64,000 bases of DNA from Bradyrhizobium algeriense (GTDB taxonomy: Bacteria > Pseudomonadota > Alphaproteobacteria > Rhizobiales > Xanthobacteraceae). The position numbers and the translations under genes are program-made. The stretch is from contig NZ_PYCN01000012.1 of NCBI RefSeq assembly GCF_003062295.1, forward strand, positions 1 to 64,000. The letters are read 5' to 3'. Every line of letters begins with the position of its first letter. Within the stretch, counting starts at the first letter, position 1. The notes beneath the pieces are model-generated. The model had not been told where the DNA came from, made no database searches, and saw only the letters and a list, made by a program, of their open reading frames with translations. Positions 7,715-16,264 of this stretch are shown here, piece after piece.

Positions 7715-8275
7715 TCAGAACTTCACGGTCGGCACGGCCTCGACTTCGGTGCGGCTGGCGCCGAGATCGAAGAACTCCTTGCGGGTGAAGCCGAACATGC
7801 CGGCGAACAGCGCCGCGGGAAGCTGCTGGATGCCGGTGTTGTATTCCTGGACGGCGTTGTTGAAGAAACGCCGGCTGGCCGCGATCTTGTTTTCGAGGTC
7901 GGACAGTTCGCTCGCAAGCTGCTGGAAATTGGCGTTGGCCTTGAGGTCCGGATAGGCCTCCGACAGCGCGATCAGGCGCCCAAGCGCGCCGCTGAGCTGG
8001 TTTTCGGCGGCGGACACCTGCGCCGGCCCCTGCGCCGACATCGCCGAATTGCGCGCCTTGATGACGTCGTCGAGCGTGCCGCGCTCGTGGCTGGCGTAGC
8101 CCTTCACGGTCTCCACGAGGTTCGGGATCAGATCGTGGCGCTGCTTGAGCTGCACGTCGATGTCGGCAAAGGCCTGGCTGACGCGCTGGCTGAGCGCGAC
8201 CAGGCGGTTATACGCCGCGAAGGCAAACAGCACGATGATGACGATGACGCCGAGAACGATCCAGCCGGTCGACAT
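7715..8275 (-). CDS. lemA: LemA family protein
   Basis: 186 residues from the ATG at 8275, preceded by AGGAG nine bases upstream; an in-frame TTG three codons earlier is less likely. A single N-terminal membrane helix (about residues 5-22) is followed by a long helical domain with the family blocks YNRLVALSQRV, QLKQRHDLIPNLVETVKGYA and EYNTGIQQLPAALFAG. LemA proteins are anchored with a short N-terminal tail and a soluble helical bundle; their biochemical role is unresolved. The gene leads the M48 protease gene in a two-gene operon, a conserved neighbourhood that suggests LemA acts with the protease at the membrane. Confidence 0.93.
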   Translation of the reverse strand: MSTGWIVLGVIVIIVLFAFAAYNRLVALSQRVSQAFADIDVQLKQRHDLIPNLVETVKGYASHERGTLDDVIKARNSAMSAQGPAQVSAAENQLSGALGRLIALSEAYPDLKANANFQQLASELSDLENKIAASRRFFNNAVQEYNTGIQQLPAALFAGMFGFTRKEFFDLGASRTEVEAVPTVKF

Positions 8276-8407
8276 GACGGACAACTCCTGTGGGACGAAA
8301 AGACAGGGAAACTAGACGAAAAACCGGGCAGGCGGCAGCCCACCCACGATTTGGGGCATGGCTTTAGTCGGAAGTGGGGCGGGATAAGTTCAAGGCCAAC
8401 GCTCCGC

Positions 8408-8532
8408 GGTCATTCCGGGGCGATGCAAAGCATCGAACTCTGGTGCGCAATTGCGCACCTGAGAATCTCGAGATTCCCCGATGCGCAATTGCGCATCTGA
8501 GGTCTGGTCCTTCGGACCATCCCGGAATGACC
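8408..8532. repeat. Intergenic inverted repeat with nested palindromes
   Basis: The outer arms GGTCATTCCGGG and CCCGGAATGACC close a 125-bp element. Inside are two copies of GATGCGCAATTGCGCATC-like palindromes (about 8441-8460 and 8480-8500) around a central TCTCGAGA. It lies between lemA and the Rsm22-like gene. The layout fits dispersed palindromic elements of Bradyrhizobium rather than a terminator, since no T-tract is present. Confidence 0.8.
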
Positions 8533-8535
8533 GGA

Positions 8536-9504
8536 TCAATTGACCGCATCGCCCCAGCGCCAGCGCCGAGCGCCGGCATAATCCGCCTTGGCGCGGCGGG
8601 GCACCTTTGTGACGGCAAGGCCAGCGGGCGTGCAGAGCTTCGCTGTTATCTCAATCTTGGTAACCGCGGGTTGCGCCAGCACGCGGGAGGGCCGTGTTTC
8701 AATCAGTTCACGCGTCAGCGCGACATAGGCGAATTTTTCGTCCTCGAACGGCAGCTCCGCGCCTTTGACCTGCTTGTGCGCGCGCGAGCGCTGCAGGCGC
8801 TGGGTGAAATGGCACCAGTCGGGCGTTTGAAGCGGGCATCTGCCGTCATGCGGGCAAGGCGCGGCGACATGCGCGCCCAACGCGATCAAGTGCTCACGCA
8901 GCGCGATGATCCGGGCATAGCCGGCAGGCGTGCCGGGTTCGACGACGAGCAGCGTGTCGTGGGTCTTTGCCCACATCAGTTCGGCGAGCGCGCGCTGTTC
9001 GGTATCACTGATTTCGCTGATCATGTAGCTCGCCATGACAAGGTCGGCGGCATCCGCTTTGGCGAGCGCGGCGCGGGCTTCGCCGCGCTCGTAGCTGAGG
9101 TCACGCAGGCGAAAGCTGTCGCTGACGAGGTCGAGCGCCAGCGCACGCAAGGTGACGTTTGCGTCAAGCAGCGCAAATTTTTGCAGCGATGGGAATGCCT
9201 CCGCCGCCGCCCAGGTGGCCGTGCCCGGCCCGGCGCCGATATCGAGCAGGCTATTCGGGGCGAAATCGGGCTTGATCTCGACCAGCGCGTTCAGGCTCGC
9301 CGTGACCGCGGCATAGGTCGCGGGCATCCGCGCCAGCGCATAGGCCAGCGCATCGGCCTCCGAGCGGATGGCGCCGGAGCCGCCGCCGTCGCGGTAGGTT
9401 TTCGAGATCGACGCTGCGCGGCCGGCGGCGTCGCTGCGCGAAAAACCGCGCAGCTTGCCGTCGAGCGCGGCTTTCAGTTCGGCGGGGAGGTCAGGCGAGG
9501 TCAT
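8536..9504 (-). CDS. Rsm22-like small ribosomal subunit methyltransferase family protein
   Basis: 322 residues from the ATG at 9504; the open frame continues upstream only through a repeat element. A class I SAM-binding domain is visible, with motif I LLDIGAGPGTATWA, ALLDAN after it, and ADLVMASYMISEI near the catalytic region. A cysteine-rich segment (APCPHDGRCPL, then DWCHF) follows, as in Rsm22 proteins, where conserved cysteines are thought to bind an Fe-S cluster or zinc. Mitochondrial relatives are needed for small-subunit assembly; the bacterial substrate is not settled. It is separated from smc upstream by an inverted repeat, so cotranscription is uncertain. Confidence 0.85.
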   Translation of the reverse strand: MTSPDLPAELKAALDGKLRGFSRSDAAGRAASISKTYRDGGGSGAIRSEADALAYALARMPATYAAVTASLNALVEIKPDFAPNSLLDIGAGPGTATWAAAEAFPSLQKFALLDANVTLRALALDLVSDSFRLRDLSYERGEARAALAKADAADLVMASYMISEISDTEQRALAELMWAKTHDTLLVVEPGTPAGYARIIALREHLIALGAHVAAPCPHDGRCPLQTPDWCHFTQRLQRSRAHKQVKGAELPFEDEKFAYVALTRELIETRPSRVLAQPAVTKIEITAKLCTPAGLAVTKVPRRAKADYAGARRWRWGDAVN

Positions 9505-9512
9505 TTCGTGTT

Positions 9513-9667
9513 CTTTCCCTCTCCCCTTGTGGGAGAGGGTGGCACGGACGCGCGGAAGCGCGTTCGTGACGGGTGAGGGGTATCTCTCCGCGAGTTGTGT
9601 CTTCGTGGAGAGATACCCCTCATCCGGCGCTTCGCGCCACCTTCTCCCACAAGGGGAGAAGGGAAGA
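9513..9667. repeat. Intergenic inverted repeat (CTCCCCTTGTGGGAGA family)
   Basis: Left arm (about 9513-9544) and right arm (about 9636-9666) are inverted copies built on CTCCCCTTGTGGGAGA, and an inner pair (GGGGTATCTCTCC / GGAGAGATACCCC) nests inside. The element fills the whole gap between the smc stop and the start region of the Rsm22-like gene. Similar elements are dispersed in rhizobial genomes. Spurious open frames run through it and should not be used to extend either gene. Confidence 0.85.
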
Positions 9668-9671
9668 CAGA

Positions 9672-12600
9672 TCACGCCACGTTCTGGTCGAGGATTTTCA
9701 CGGCGTCGTCGAGGCCGACCGAGACCAGTTGCGACACGCCGCGTTCGGCCATGGTGACGCCGAACAGCCGGTTCATCCGCGCCATCGTGATCGGATTATG
9801 CGTGATGATGATGAAGCGGGTTTCCGTCGACGACGTCATTTCGTGCAGCAGGTTGCAGAACCGCTCGACGTTATGGTCGTCGAGCGGCGCGTCGACTTCG
9901 TCCAGCACGCAGATCGGCGACGGGTTGGTGAGAAACACCGCAAAGATCAGCGCCAGCGCGGTCAGCGCCTGCTCGCCGCCTGACAGCAGCGACAGCGTCT
10001 GCGGCTTCTTGCCGGGCGGTTTTGCGATGATTTCCAGACCGGCTTCCAGGGGATCGTCGCTTTCGATCAGATGAAGCGCCGCTTCGCCGCCGCCGAACAG
10101 TTCGGTGAACAGCCGCTTGAAGTGCTCGTTGACGGTCTCGAACGAGGTCAACAGCCGCTCGCGGGCTTCCTTGTTGAGGCTCTGGATGCCCTGGCGCAGC
10201 CGCTTGATGGCCTCGACCAGGTCGTCGCGTTCCGTGGTCAGCGCGGTGTGCTGGGTCTCGACCTCGCGCAGCTCTTCCTCGGCGCGCAGATTGACGGCGC
10301 CGAGACGTTCGCGGTCGCGGCGCAGCTTTTCGAGGCTTTCCTCGATCTCGCCCAGCGGCGGCAGTTCCGCGCCCGGTTCGATCTCGGCGAGCGCTGCAAC
10401 CGCATGCGGCTCGACTTCGAGCATGTCGTGGATTTCGCGCTCGATGTCGGAAAGCCGGCGCTTGGTGCCTTCCATGCGTTCCTCGGCGCGGGCGCAGGCC
10501 TCGCGGGCGGAGGAGAGCGCTTCGAGCGAGGCCTTGGCTTCGCGGTCGGTCTGCGCCATCACGCTCTCGGCGGCGGCGAGCGCGTCGGCGGCGACGCGGC
10601 GGGCGCTTTCGGCGGATTCGATTTCGTTGATCAGCGCGCGGCGCTTTTCGGCAAACAGCGCCGGGGCATCGTCAAGCCCGGCGCGCTCGGCCGTCACTTC
10701 GGTGATACGCGCCTCGACGGTGGCGACCTGGGAGGCCGAGCTTTGCCTGCGGTTCTGCCATTCGGTGCGTTCGGCCGTGATCGCCTGCACACGTTTGTCG
10801 GCCAGTTCGGCCTCGCGCGCCAGCGCCTGGGCTTCGGCCCGCACCTGCGCGGCAAAGCGGCGGTGCCCGTCAATCTCGCCGCGAACGGCGGCGAGCCGCG
10901 TCTCGGTGTCGAGGGTCGGCGGCAGCTCGGCCAGCGCGGCGTTGGCGCTCTCATGCGCGGCTTCGGCCTCGCTGCGGTCGGCGGCGAGACGGGTATGGGC
11001 TTCGGTCAGCGCGGATTTGCGCGCGGCGTGGCGATTGATCTCGCGCTCGGTCGCGGCATGGCGTTCGCGCGCCGCATCCGCCTCGCGCTGTGCGGCCCGC
11101 CAGGCCTCGCGGCCGGCGGACTCGGCGGCGGAGGCCACCTTCAGCTCGGCCTCGGCTTCTTCCAGCGCCTGCCGCTTGTTGGCGGTATCGGTGCGGGCCT
11201 GCTCCAGCTCATGCTCAATATCGACCAGACGCGCGCGTTCGGCGAGACGCCGTGCGGCGCCGGTCGGCGCATGGGCGGCTGTTACAAAACCGTCCCAGCG
11301 CCAGACGTCGCCCTCCAGCGACACCAGCCGCTGGCCGGTCTTCAATTGCGACACCAGTTCCGCGCCGCGCTCCTTCGGCACGACGCCGATCTGCGCGAGC
11401 CGTCGCGCCAGTTCGGACGGTGCCTCGACGTGAGCGGCGAGGGCCTCGACGCCGTCAGGCAGGGCCGGATCGTCGAAGCTCGCACCGGCATTGGTCCAGC
11501 GCATCGGCGCCGAGGGATCGACGGGCGCGTCAAGATCGTCGCCGAGCACGGCGCCAAGCGCCTTCTCATAGCCTTTGGTGACGGTGACGCCGTCGATAAT
11601 CGGCGGCCACAGATTTTTGGTCTCGCCATTGACGAGTTTTGAAATGGTGCGCGCCTCGGTCTCAAGCCGCTGCACGCGCTTTTCGGCCTCAGTGAGCGGG
11701 GCGCGGGAGGCTTCGAGCTTCTGTCGCGCGGCGACGTGGCCGGTCTCGCTGGCCTGTGCGGCGGCCTCGGATACCGCCAGCGTTTCCTGCGCGGTCTCCA
11801 TGGCCGCGGCGAGCGCGTCGAGGTCACCGAGATTGCCGGTTTCCTGTGCGAGTTTTTCCTCGTCGGCCTGGACGCTGGCGATTTCCTGATCGAGCCGGGC
11901 CAGCCGGTCGCGGTGGGTGCGCACGCCGGCTTCGAGCTGGTTGCGCTTGGCGGTGAGGTCGGCGAGCGCGGTGGTGAGTTCGCCGAACATGCGCTCGGCG
12001 GCGGAAAGCGTCGCTTCCGCTTCAGAAGCACGTTCATCAACGCCGGAGCGCTTTTCGACGCGCGACTTGATCTCTTCCTTTAACTCGGCGTCTTCGGCGT
12101 CGAGCCGCTGCAGCGCCACCTCGGCATCCGAGGTCTGCTGCTGTTCGCGCGCGATGTCGGCGGCGAACTGCGTCAGCCGCCGGTCGAGCTCGGCGACGCG
12201 CTCCTTGGCGCGCTCTTCCTCGCGGTCGAGCAGTTCGCGCGCATTGGTGAGCCGCTGCAGTCCCGCCGCGGCGCGGGCTTCGCCCTCGCGCAAGGCAGGA
12301 AGCTCGGAGGCGCGGATTGCCTGGATGCGCGCAGCCTCGGCCTGCTCGCGGGTGCGCTCGGCCATCTCGCGAACGTTGATGTCGTGGGTATGCCCGGCTT
12401 CCGCGACGTCGGCATTGGCCTCTAACCAGCGCAGATGGAACAGCGTGGCCTCGGCCTTGCGCACCTTGGCCGCAACTTCGCGGAAGCGAATGGCCTGGCG
12501 CGCCTGCTTCTTCAACCCGTCGATCTGGCCGGACAATTGCCCGATCACGTCCTCGACGCGGGTGAGGTTGGTTTCGGCCGCCCTCAGCCGCAGCTCGGCT

Positions 12601-13136
12601 TCGTGGCGGCGGGCATGAAGTCCGGCGACGCCGGCGGCGTCTTCCAGCACGCGGCGGCGCTGTTCGGGCTTGGCCTGAATGATCTCGCCGATCTTGCCCT
12701 GGTGAACCAGCGCCGGCGAACGCGCGCCGGTGGCGGCATCGGCAAACAGGATCTGCACGTCGCGGGCGCGCACGTCGCGGCCGTTGATACGATAGGCCGA
12801 GCCGGCCTCGCGCTCGATGCGGCGAGAGATCTCAAGAAGCTGGCTATCATTGACGGCGGCCGGCGCCGTGCGATCGGAATTGTCAATCGTCATGACAACT
12901 TCGGCGTGGTTCCGCGCCGGGCGGTTGCCGGAACCGGCGAAGATCATCGCATCCATGTCGGCGGCGCGCAGCGATTTGTGCGAGGTTTCGCCCATCGCCC
13001 AGCGCAGCGCCTCGACCAGATTGGATTTGCCGCAGCCGTTCGGCCCGACCACGCCGGTGAGGCCGGGTTCGATCATGAAATCAGTGGGTTCAACGAACGA
13101 CTTGAAGCCGTGGAGGCGGAGGCGCGTGAGTTTCAT
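9672..13136 (-). CDS. smc: Chromosome segregation ATPase SMC
   Basis: 1154 residues from MKLTRLRLHGFKSF, the canonical SMC N-terminus; the frame upstream of it is not used. The Walker A motif GPNGCGKS is at residues 31-38. Long coiled coils rich in Ala/Glu/Arg flank a hinge around residues 500-620 (LWPPIIDGVTV through GDVWRWDGFVTA), and the C-terminal head has the ABC signature LSLLSGGEQAL and Walker B ICVLDEVDAPLDD. SMC dimers extrude DNA loops to compact and segregate the chromosome. The gene order DUF721 - DsbA-like - smc on one strand is usual in this group. Large antisense open frames across it are composition artefacts. Confidence 0.97.
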   Translation of the reverse strand: MKLTRLRLHGFKSFVEPTDFMIEPGLTGVVGPNGCGKSNLVEALRWAMGETSHKSLRAADMDAMIFAGSGNRPARNHAEVVMTIDNSDRTAPAAVNDSQLLEISRRIEREAGSAYRINGRDVRARDVQILFADAATGARSPALVHQGKIGEIIQAKPEQRRRVLEDAAGVAGLHARRHEAELRLRAAETNLTRVEDVIGQLSGQIDGLKKQARQAIRFREVAAKVRKAEATLFHLRWLEANADVAEAGHTHDINVREMAERTREQAEAARIQAIRASELPALREGEARAAAGLQRLTNARELLDREEERAKERVAELDRRLTQFAADIAREQQQTSDAEVALQRLDAEDAELKEEIKSRVEKRSGVDERASEAEATLSAAERMFGELTTALADLTAKRNQLEAGVRTHRDRLARLDQEIASVQADEEKLAQETGNLGDLDALAAAMETAQETLAVSEAAAQASETGHVAARQKLEASRAPLTEAEKRVQRLETEARTISKLVNGETKNLWPPIIDGVTVTKGYEKALGAVLGDDLDAPVDPSAPMRWTNAGASFDDPALPDGVEALAAHVEAPSELARRLAQIGVVPKERGAELVSQLKTGQRLVSLEGDVWRWDGFVTAAHAPTGAARRLAERARLVDIEHELEQARTDTANKRQALEEAEAELKVASAAESAGREAWRAAQREADAARERHAATEREINRHAARKSALTEAHTRLAADRSEAEAAHESANAALAELPPTLDTETRLAAVRGEIDGHRRFAAQVRAEAQALAREAELADKRVQAITAERTEWQNRRQSSASQVATVEARITEVTAERAGLDDAPALFAEKRRALINEIESAESARRVAADALAAAESVMAQTDREAKASLEALSSAREACARAEERMEGTKRRLSDIEREIHDMLEVEPHAVAALAEIEPGAELPPLGEIEESLEKLRRDRERLGAVNLRAEEELREVETQHTALTTERDDLVEAIKRLRQGIQSLNKEARERLLTSFETVNEHFKRLFTELFGGGEAALHLIESDDPLEAGLEIIAKPPGKKPQTLSLLSGGEQALTALALIFAVFLTNPSPICVLDEVDAPLDDHNVERFCNLLHEMTSSTETRFIIITHNPITMARMNRLFGVTMAERGVSQLVSVGLDDAVKILDQNVA

Positions 13137-13323
13137 GAACACAAATCTCGGTTGGCCGGGCGCGAATCTCCCTGCCGTGACAATACCATAGAAGGCAATG
13201 TCGGTGTGGATGGATAGCCCATTGCGGCTCTTATGAGCCGCGACAATGGCGAGGCCGGGGCCGAAGGGCAACGGCCCTACGCGGCTTTTCCCAAGGGTTT
13301 TAAGAGGGTTTTGATGCGTTTTT

Positions 13324-13365
13324 GTCCAGCCTTTTGCTGGACTTATGGCCGGATATGAATCCGGC
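13324..13365. repeat. Two adjacent small hairpins between smc and the DsbA-like gene
   Basis: GTCCAGC/GCTGGAC (13324-13342, five-base loop) is followed by GCCGGAT/ATCCGGC (about 13347-13364). They lie just beyond the stop of the DsbA-like gene and about 190 bp upstream of the smc start. On the minus strand neither is followed by a T-run, so a rho-independent terminator is not clearly supported. The rest of the 13137-13373 gap holds another short inverted repeat (GCGGCTCTTATGAGCCGC) and no gene. Confidence 0.5.
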
Positions 13366-13373
13366 GGCGCGAA

Positions 13374-14024
13374 TCAGCTCTTCAACAGCGAATTGATGCG
13401 CTTCGAGAATTCCTCGAAGCTCTGCTCGCCCTTGAGCATCTCGCCGTTGATGAAGAAGGTCGGCGTCGACTGCACCTTCAGCACCTCGGCGGCAAACTTC
13501 TGGTCGGCCGCGATCTTGTCGAGCAGCGCCTGATCCTTCAGGCAGTCCTCGACCTGCGTCTGGGTGAGGCCGGCCTGCTTGCCGATCCGGCTCAGCGTCT
13601 CCGTGGTGTTCTTCACCATCCAGTCGTTCTGCTGCCTGAACAGCAGATCGATCACGGCAAAAAATTTCGGCGCGTCGTCCTTGGCGATGCAGCGTGCCAG
13701 CATCGATCCCGCGGCGGCCTTGATGTCGAGCGGGAATTCGCGGAACACGAAGCGGATCTTGCCGCTATCGATGAATTCCGACTTGATCTTCGGAAACACC
13801 TTTTCGGTGAACGCCGCGCAATGCGGGCAGGTCATCGAGGCGTATTCGGTGATGGTGACGGTAGCATTGGCCGGTCCAAGCGCCATGTCCGGCAGGGATT
13901 GCGGCTTTGCGACGTCGGCGCCCTGCGCCATCGCGCCCGTGATCAGCCGCAGCGGCGAGAAGCCGGCGAGGGCGGTCAGCCCGGTCAACGACAGGGCGGC
14001 GGTGAAGGCGCGGCGCGTGATCAT
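13374..14024 (-). CDS. DsbA-family periplasmic thiol oxidoreductase
   Basis: 216 residues from the ATG at 14024. The N-terminus starts MITRRAFTAALSLTG, a twin-arginine-like signal followed by a hydrophobic stretch, so export to the periplasm, possibly by Tat, is likely. The thioredoxin-fold active site CPHC is at residues 66-69, followed by a long helical insertion and the cis-proline region QSTPTFFINGE. Such proteins oxidise or isomerise disulfides of exported proteins. It lies between the DUF721 gene and smc on the same strand, a position conserved in related genomes but without an obvious functional link. Upstream in-frame codons up to 14456 antisense-overlap the DUF721 gene and are not real. 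Confidence 0.92.
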   Translation of the reverse strand: MITRRAFTAALSLTGLTALAGFSPLRLITGAMAQGADVAKPQSLPDMALGPANATVTITEYASMTCPHCAAFTEKVFPKIKSEFIDSGKIRFVFREFPLDIKAAAGSMLARCIAKDDAPKFFAVIDLLFRQQNDWMVKNTTETLSRIGKQAGLTQTQVEDCLKDQALLDKIAADQKFAAEVLKVQSTPTFFINGEMLKGEQSFEEFSKRINSLLKS

Positions 14025-14143
14025 CAAAGTCTGCTCCCGAATGGCGCGTTCACGCCCGAAAGAAGTACGAAAAGAAGCCTTCGCTAGCTTGAAACGCCAG
14101 TTGTGGCAATGGCGCGTTGCAGGGGCGGCGCTGCGCCCAGGGC

Positions 14144-14623
14144 TCAATTTCGCTTGATCGCAGCGCCGAGCCGCGCCAGTGCGGCACGCAGTTCCTCGTC
14201 CTCCACCGCGGACAGGGTTTCTGCGACTTTTGCCACCGCTTTCGGGTCCGGCGCGCGAGAGGGCGCGGGGCGATTGCGGCGCGACAGCGGCGCCTGCCGC
14301 AGCGCCAGCCGCCCGACCGCGCTCCAGCCGAAGAAGCGGTTGACCCGTTGCAGGATGACGTCGGACGAATGCTGGATCTCCAGCGCCATCGGGCCTTCGA
14401 CCCGCAATATCAGCGTGGCCGGTTCCTGCGGCTGCCCTTCCACCGGCCGCGGCCATTGCATCTTCAGCGGCTCGGAATGGGCGGCGATCTGAGGTCCCGC
14501 GATCTCGGCCCAGCGCGTCACCAGTTCCCGCGCGGCAAATCCCTGCTTGGCGTAGGCATCAGAAAACACGTCGCTGAGCAGGACGGAAAGCGGTTTTGCC
14601 GAGATCGGGCCGGGTTTGGACAT
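14144..14623 (-). CDS. DciA-like DUF721 protein
   Basis: 159 residues. The DUF721 core spans about residues 8-105, with the pattern WAEIAGPQIAAHSEPLKMQWP followed by strands LILRVEGPMALEIQHSS and a helix ending QRVNRFFGW. DciA proteins load or recruit the replicative helicase DnaB in bacteria lacking DnaC/DnaI, so a role in replication initiation is likely by family. The C-terminal 50 residues are Arg/Pro/Ala-rich and probably disordered. It is first in the minus-strand set DUF721 - DsbA-like - smc, 119 bp before the DsbA start. Confidence 0.85.
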   Translation of the reverse strand: MSKPGPISAKPLSVLLSDVFSDAYAKQGFAARELVTRWAEIAGPQIAAHSEPLKMQWPRPVEGQPQEPATLILRVEGPMALEIQHSSDVILQRVNRFFGWSAVGRLALRQAPLSRRNRPAPSRAPDPKAVAKVAETLSAVEDEELRAALARLGAAIKRN

Positions 14624-14654
14624 GGGTGTCTTATAACCGGGGCGGCGACCTGGG

Positions 14655-14942
14655 TCACGCCGCGCGTGGCCGTATCGCTTTCAGATCGCGGTCGATCTCG
14701 CGCCGCCGCTGCATCAGATCGTAGTCCATCTGCAGGCCCAGGAAGAATCCTTCGGAAAGACCGAAATAGCGCGCGAGCCGAAGGTCGGTATCCGCGGTAA
14801 TGTCTCGCTTGCCCAGCACAATTTCGTTGATGCGGCGCGGCGCCACGTGAACGGCACGCGCCAGCCCGTTTTGGCTGAGCCCCATCGGCTTAAGGAATTC
14901 CTCAAGCAGAATTTCGCCGGGATGCGGGTTGGGTTTTGCCAT
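14655..14942 (-). CDS. Orphan HigA/VapI-type HTH antitoxin
   Basis: 95 residues from the ATG at 14942. The beginning MAKPNPHPGEILLEEFLKPMGLS and the motif RRINEIVLGKRDITADTDLRLARYFG are characteristic of the HigA antitoxin branch of XRE helix-turn-helix proteins. In HigBA modules the HigB toxin gene is normally immediately upstream of higA. Here the upstream side holds only a palindromic repeat and then mutY on the opposite strand, and no 90-codon toxin frame is seen on either side. It is therefore an orphan antitoxin-like regulator. No clear ribosome-binding site precedes the start, and GTGATACAAT-like sequence nearby may belong to its promoter. Confidence 0.88.
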   Translation of the reverse strand: MAKPNPHPGEILLEEFLKPMGLSQNGLARAVHVAPRRINEIVLGKRDITADTDLRLARYFGLSEGFFLGLQMDYDLMQRRREIDRDLKAIRPRAA

Positions 14943-14984
14943 GTGGGATTGTATCACGTTGCAGATTTCGATGGGAATAGCGGT

Positions 14985-15076
14985 ACGTCATGGCCGGGCC
15001 TGTCCCGGCCATCCACGTCCTGAGCCAAAGCATCGAAGAAAGACGTGGATGCCCGCGACAAGCGCGGGCATGACGT
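14985..15076. repeat. Intergenic inverted repeat (ACGTCATGGCCGGGC family)
   Basis: ACGTCATGGCC at the left and GGGCATGACGT at the right form outer arms, with inner arms CGTGGATG/CATCCACG around the middle. It lies between the divergent higA-like gene and mutY, and its right part has spawned a false N-terminal extension of mutY. It is the same general type as the GTCATGCCCGG elements at 26806 and 52071. Confidence 0.8.
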
Positions 15077-15110
15077 GGAGAGGTCGCCATCCAACGACTA
15101 CACTGCCTTC

Positions 15111-16226
15111 ATGAATCCTGCCGTGGCATCTAAACCGAAACGACGAGGAAGTGACACGGCCAGTCGCCCCGCGCTGCTGCTCGACTGGTACGACCGTCAT
15201 CGCCGCCGCTTGCCGTGGCGGCCGCCGGCGGGCGAACGTCCTGATCCGTATCGGGTCTGGCTGTCCGAAATCATGCTGCAGCAGACCGGCGTCAAAACGG
15301 TCGGGCCGTATTTCGAGAAGTTTCTGGCGCGCTGGCCAGATGTCGCCTCGCTCGGCCGCGCCTCGCAGGACGACGTGCTGCGGATGTGGGCAGGGCTCGG
15401 CTACTATTCGCGCGCGCGCAATCTGCACGCCTGCGCGGTCGCGGTGCTGCGCGACCATGGCGGGGTGTTTCCGGATACCGAGGAAGGCCTGCGCAAATTG
15501 CCGGGGATCGGGCCCTACACGGCGGCGGCGATCGGCGCGATCGCCTTCGACATCAGGACCATGCCGGTCGACGGCAATATCGAGCGCGTGGTGTCGCGGC
15601 TGTTTGCGGTGGAAGAACCGCTGCCGCAGGCGAAGCCACTTATTCAGCAATTGGCGGCGACGCTGCTGGGTCCATCCCGCGCCGGCGACGAGAAGTCCCG
15701 CGCCGGCGATAGCGCGCAGGCGCTGATGGATCTGGGCTCCTCGATCTGCACGCCGAAGAAGCCGGCCTGCGCGCTGTGTCCGTTGAACGAGGATTGTGTG
15801 GCCCGCACGCGCGGCGATCAGGAGACGTTCCCGCGCAAGGCGCCGAAGAAGACGGGAACTCTGCGCCGCGGAGCCGCCTTCATCGTCACGTGCGGCGACG
15901 AACTTCTGGTTCGAACGCGGGCTGAAAAGGGCCTGCTAGGCGGCATGACCGAAGTACCGGGCTCGGAATGGCTGGCTGGACAGGACGACAAGGCGGCGCT
16001 GAAGCAGGCACCTGCGCTGAAAGGTGTTGAACGCTGGCATCGCAAGGCCGGCGTCGTCACCCACGTGTTCACGCATTTCCCGCTCGAGCTTGTGATCTAC
16101 ACCGCCGACGTCACCGCGTGCACGCGGGCGCCCGAGGACATGCGCTGGGTGCCGATCGCAACGCTCGCTGGCGAGGCGCTTCCCAATGTGATGCGCAAGG
16201 CGATCGCACACGGGCTGGGGGAATGA
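15111..16226 (+). CDS. mutY: A/G-specific adenine glycosylase MutY
   Basis: 371 residues from the ATG at 15111. It removes adenine mispaired with 8-oxoguanine. E53 in SEIMLQQT and D154 in VDGNIERV match the catalytic pair, the helix-hairpin-helix LPGIGPYTAAAI is at 130-141, and four cysteines C213, C220, C223 and C229 (C-x6-C-x2-C-x5-C) bind the 4Fe-4S cluster. A C-terminal NUDIX-like domain (about 245-365), which reads 8-oxoguanine, is present. A short duplication of SRAGD (189-193 and 196-200) lies just before the cluster. The earlier in-frame start at 15045 is within a palindromic repeat and is rejected. Confidence 0.96.
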   Translation: MNPAVASKPKRRGSDTASRPALLLDWYDRHRRRLPWRPPAGERPDPYRVWLSEIMLQQTGVKTVGPYFEKFLARWPDVASLGRASQDDVLRMWAGLGYYSRARNLHACAVAVLRDHGGVFPDTEEGLRKLPGIGPYTAAAIGAIAFDIRTMPVDGNIERVVSRLFAVEEPLPQAKPLIQQLAATLLGPSRAGDEKSRAGDSAQALMDLGSSICTPKKPACALCPLNEDCVARTRGDQETFPRKAPKKTGTLRRGAAFIVTCGDELLVRTRAEKGLLGGMTEVPGSEWLAGQDDKAALKQAPALKGVERWHRKAGVVTHVFTHFPLELVIYTADVTACTRAPEDMRWVPIATLAGEALPNVMRKAIAHGLGE

Positions 16227-16264
16227 GGCGCGCCCACCTCGCGGCGGCGCGCGCCTGTATCGGG

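Noticed and set aside
9505..9675. 57-residue N-terminal extension of the Rsm22-like protein
   Set aside because: It is entirely repeat-derived sequence (CTCCCCTTGTGGGAGA family).
10071..11642. Long open frames antisense to smc (up to 523 codons)
   Set aside because: They mirror the codon pattern of smc in high-GC DNA, have no ribosome-binding site and no recognisable domain.
13324..13364. Rho-independent terminator after the DsbA-like gene
   Set aside because: The stems are good but no T-run follows on the minus strand, so I list them only as hairpins.
15045..15110. Upstream start for MutY giving 22 extra residues
   Set aside because: The extension is translated from the right arm of a palindromic repeat; the ATG at 15111 gives a normal MutY N-terminus.
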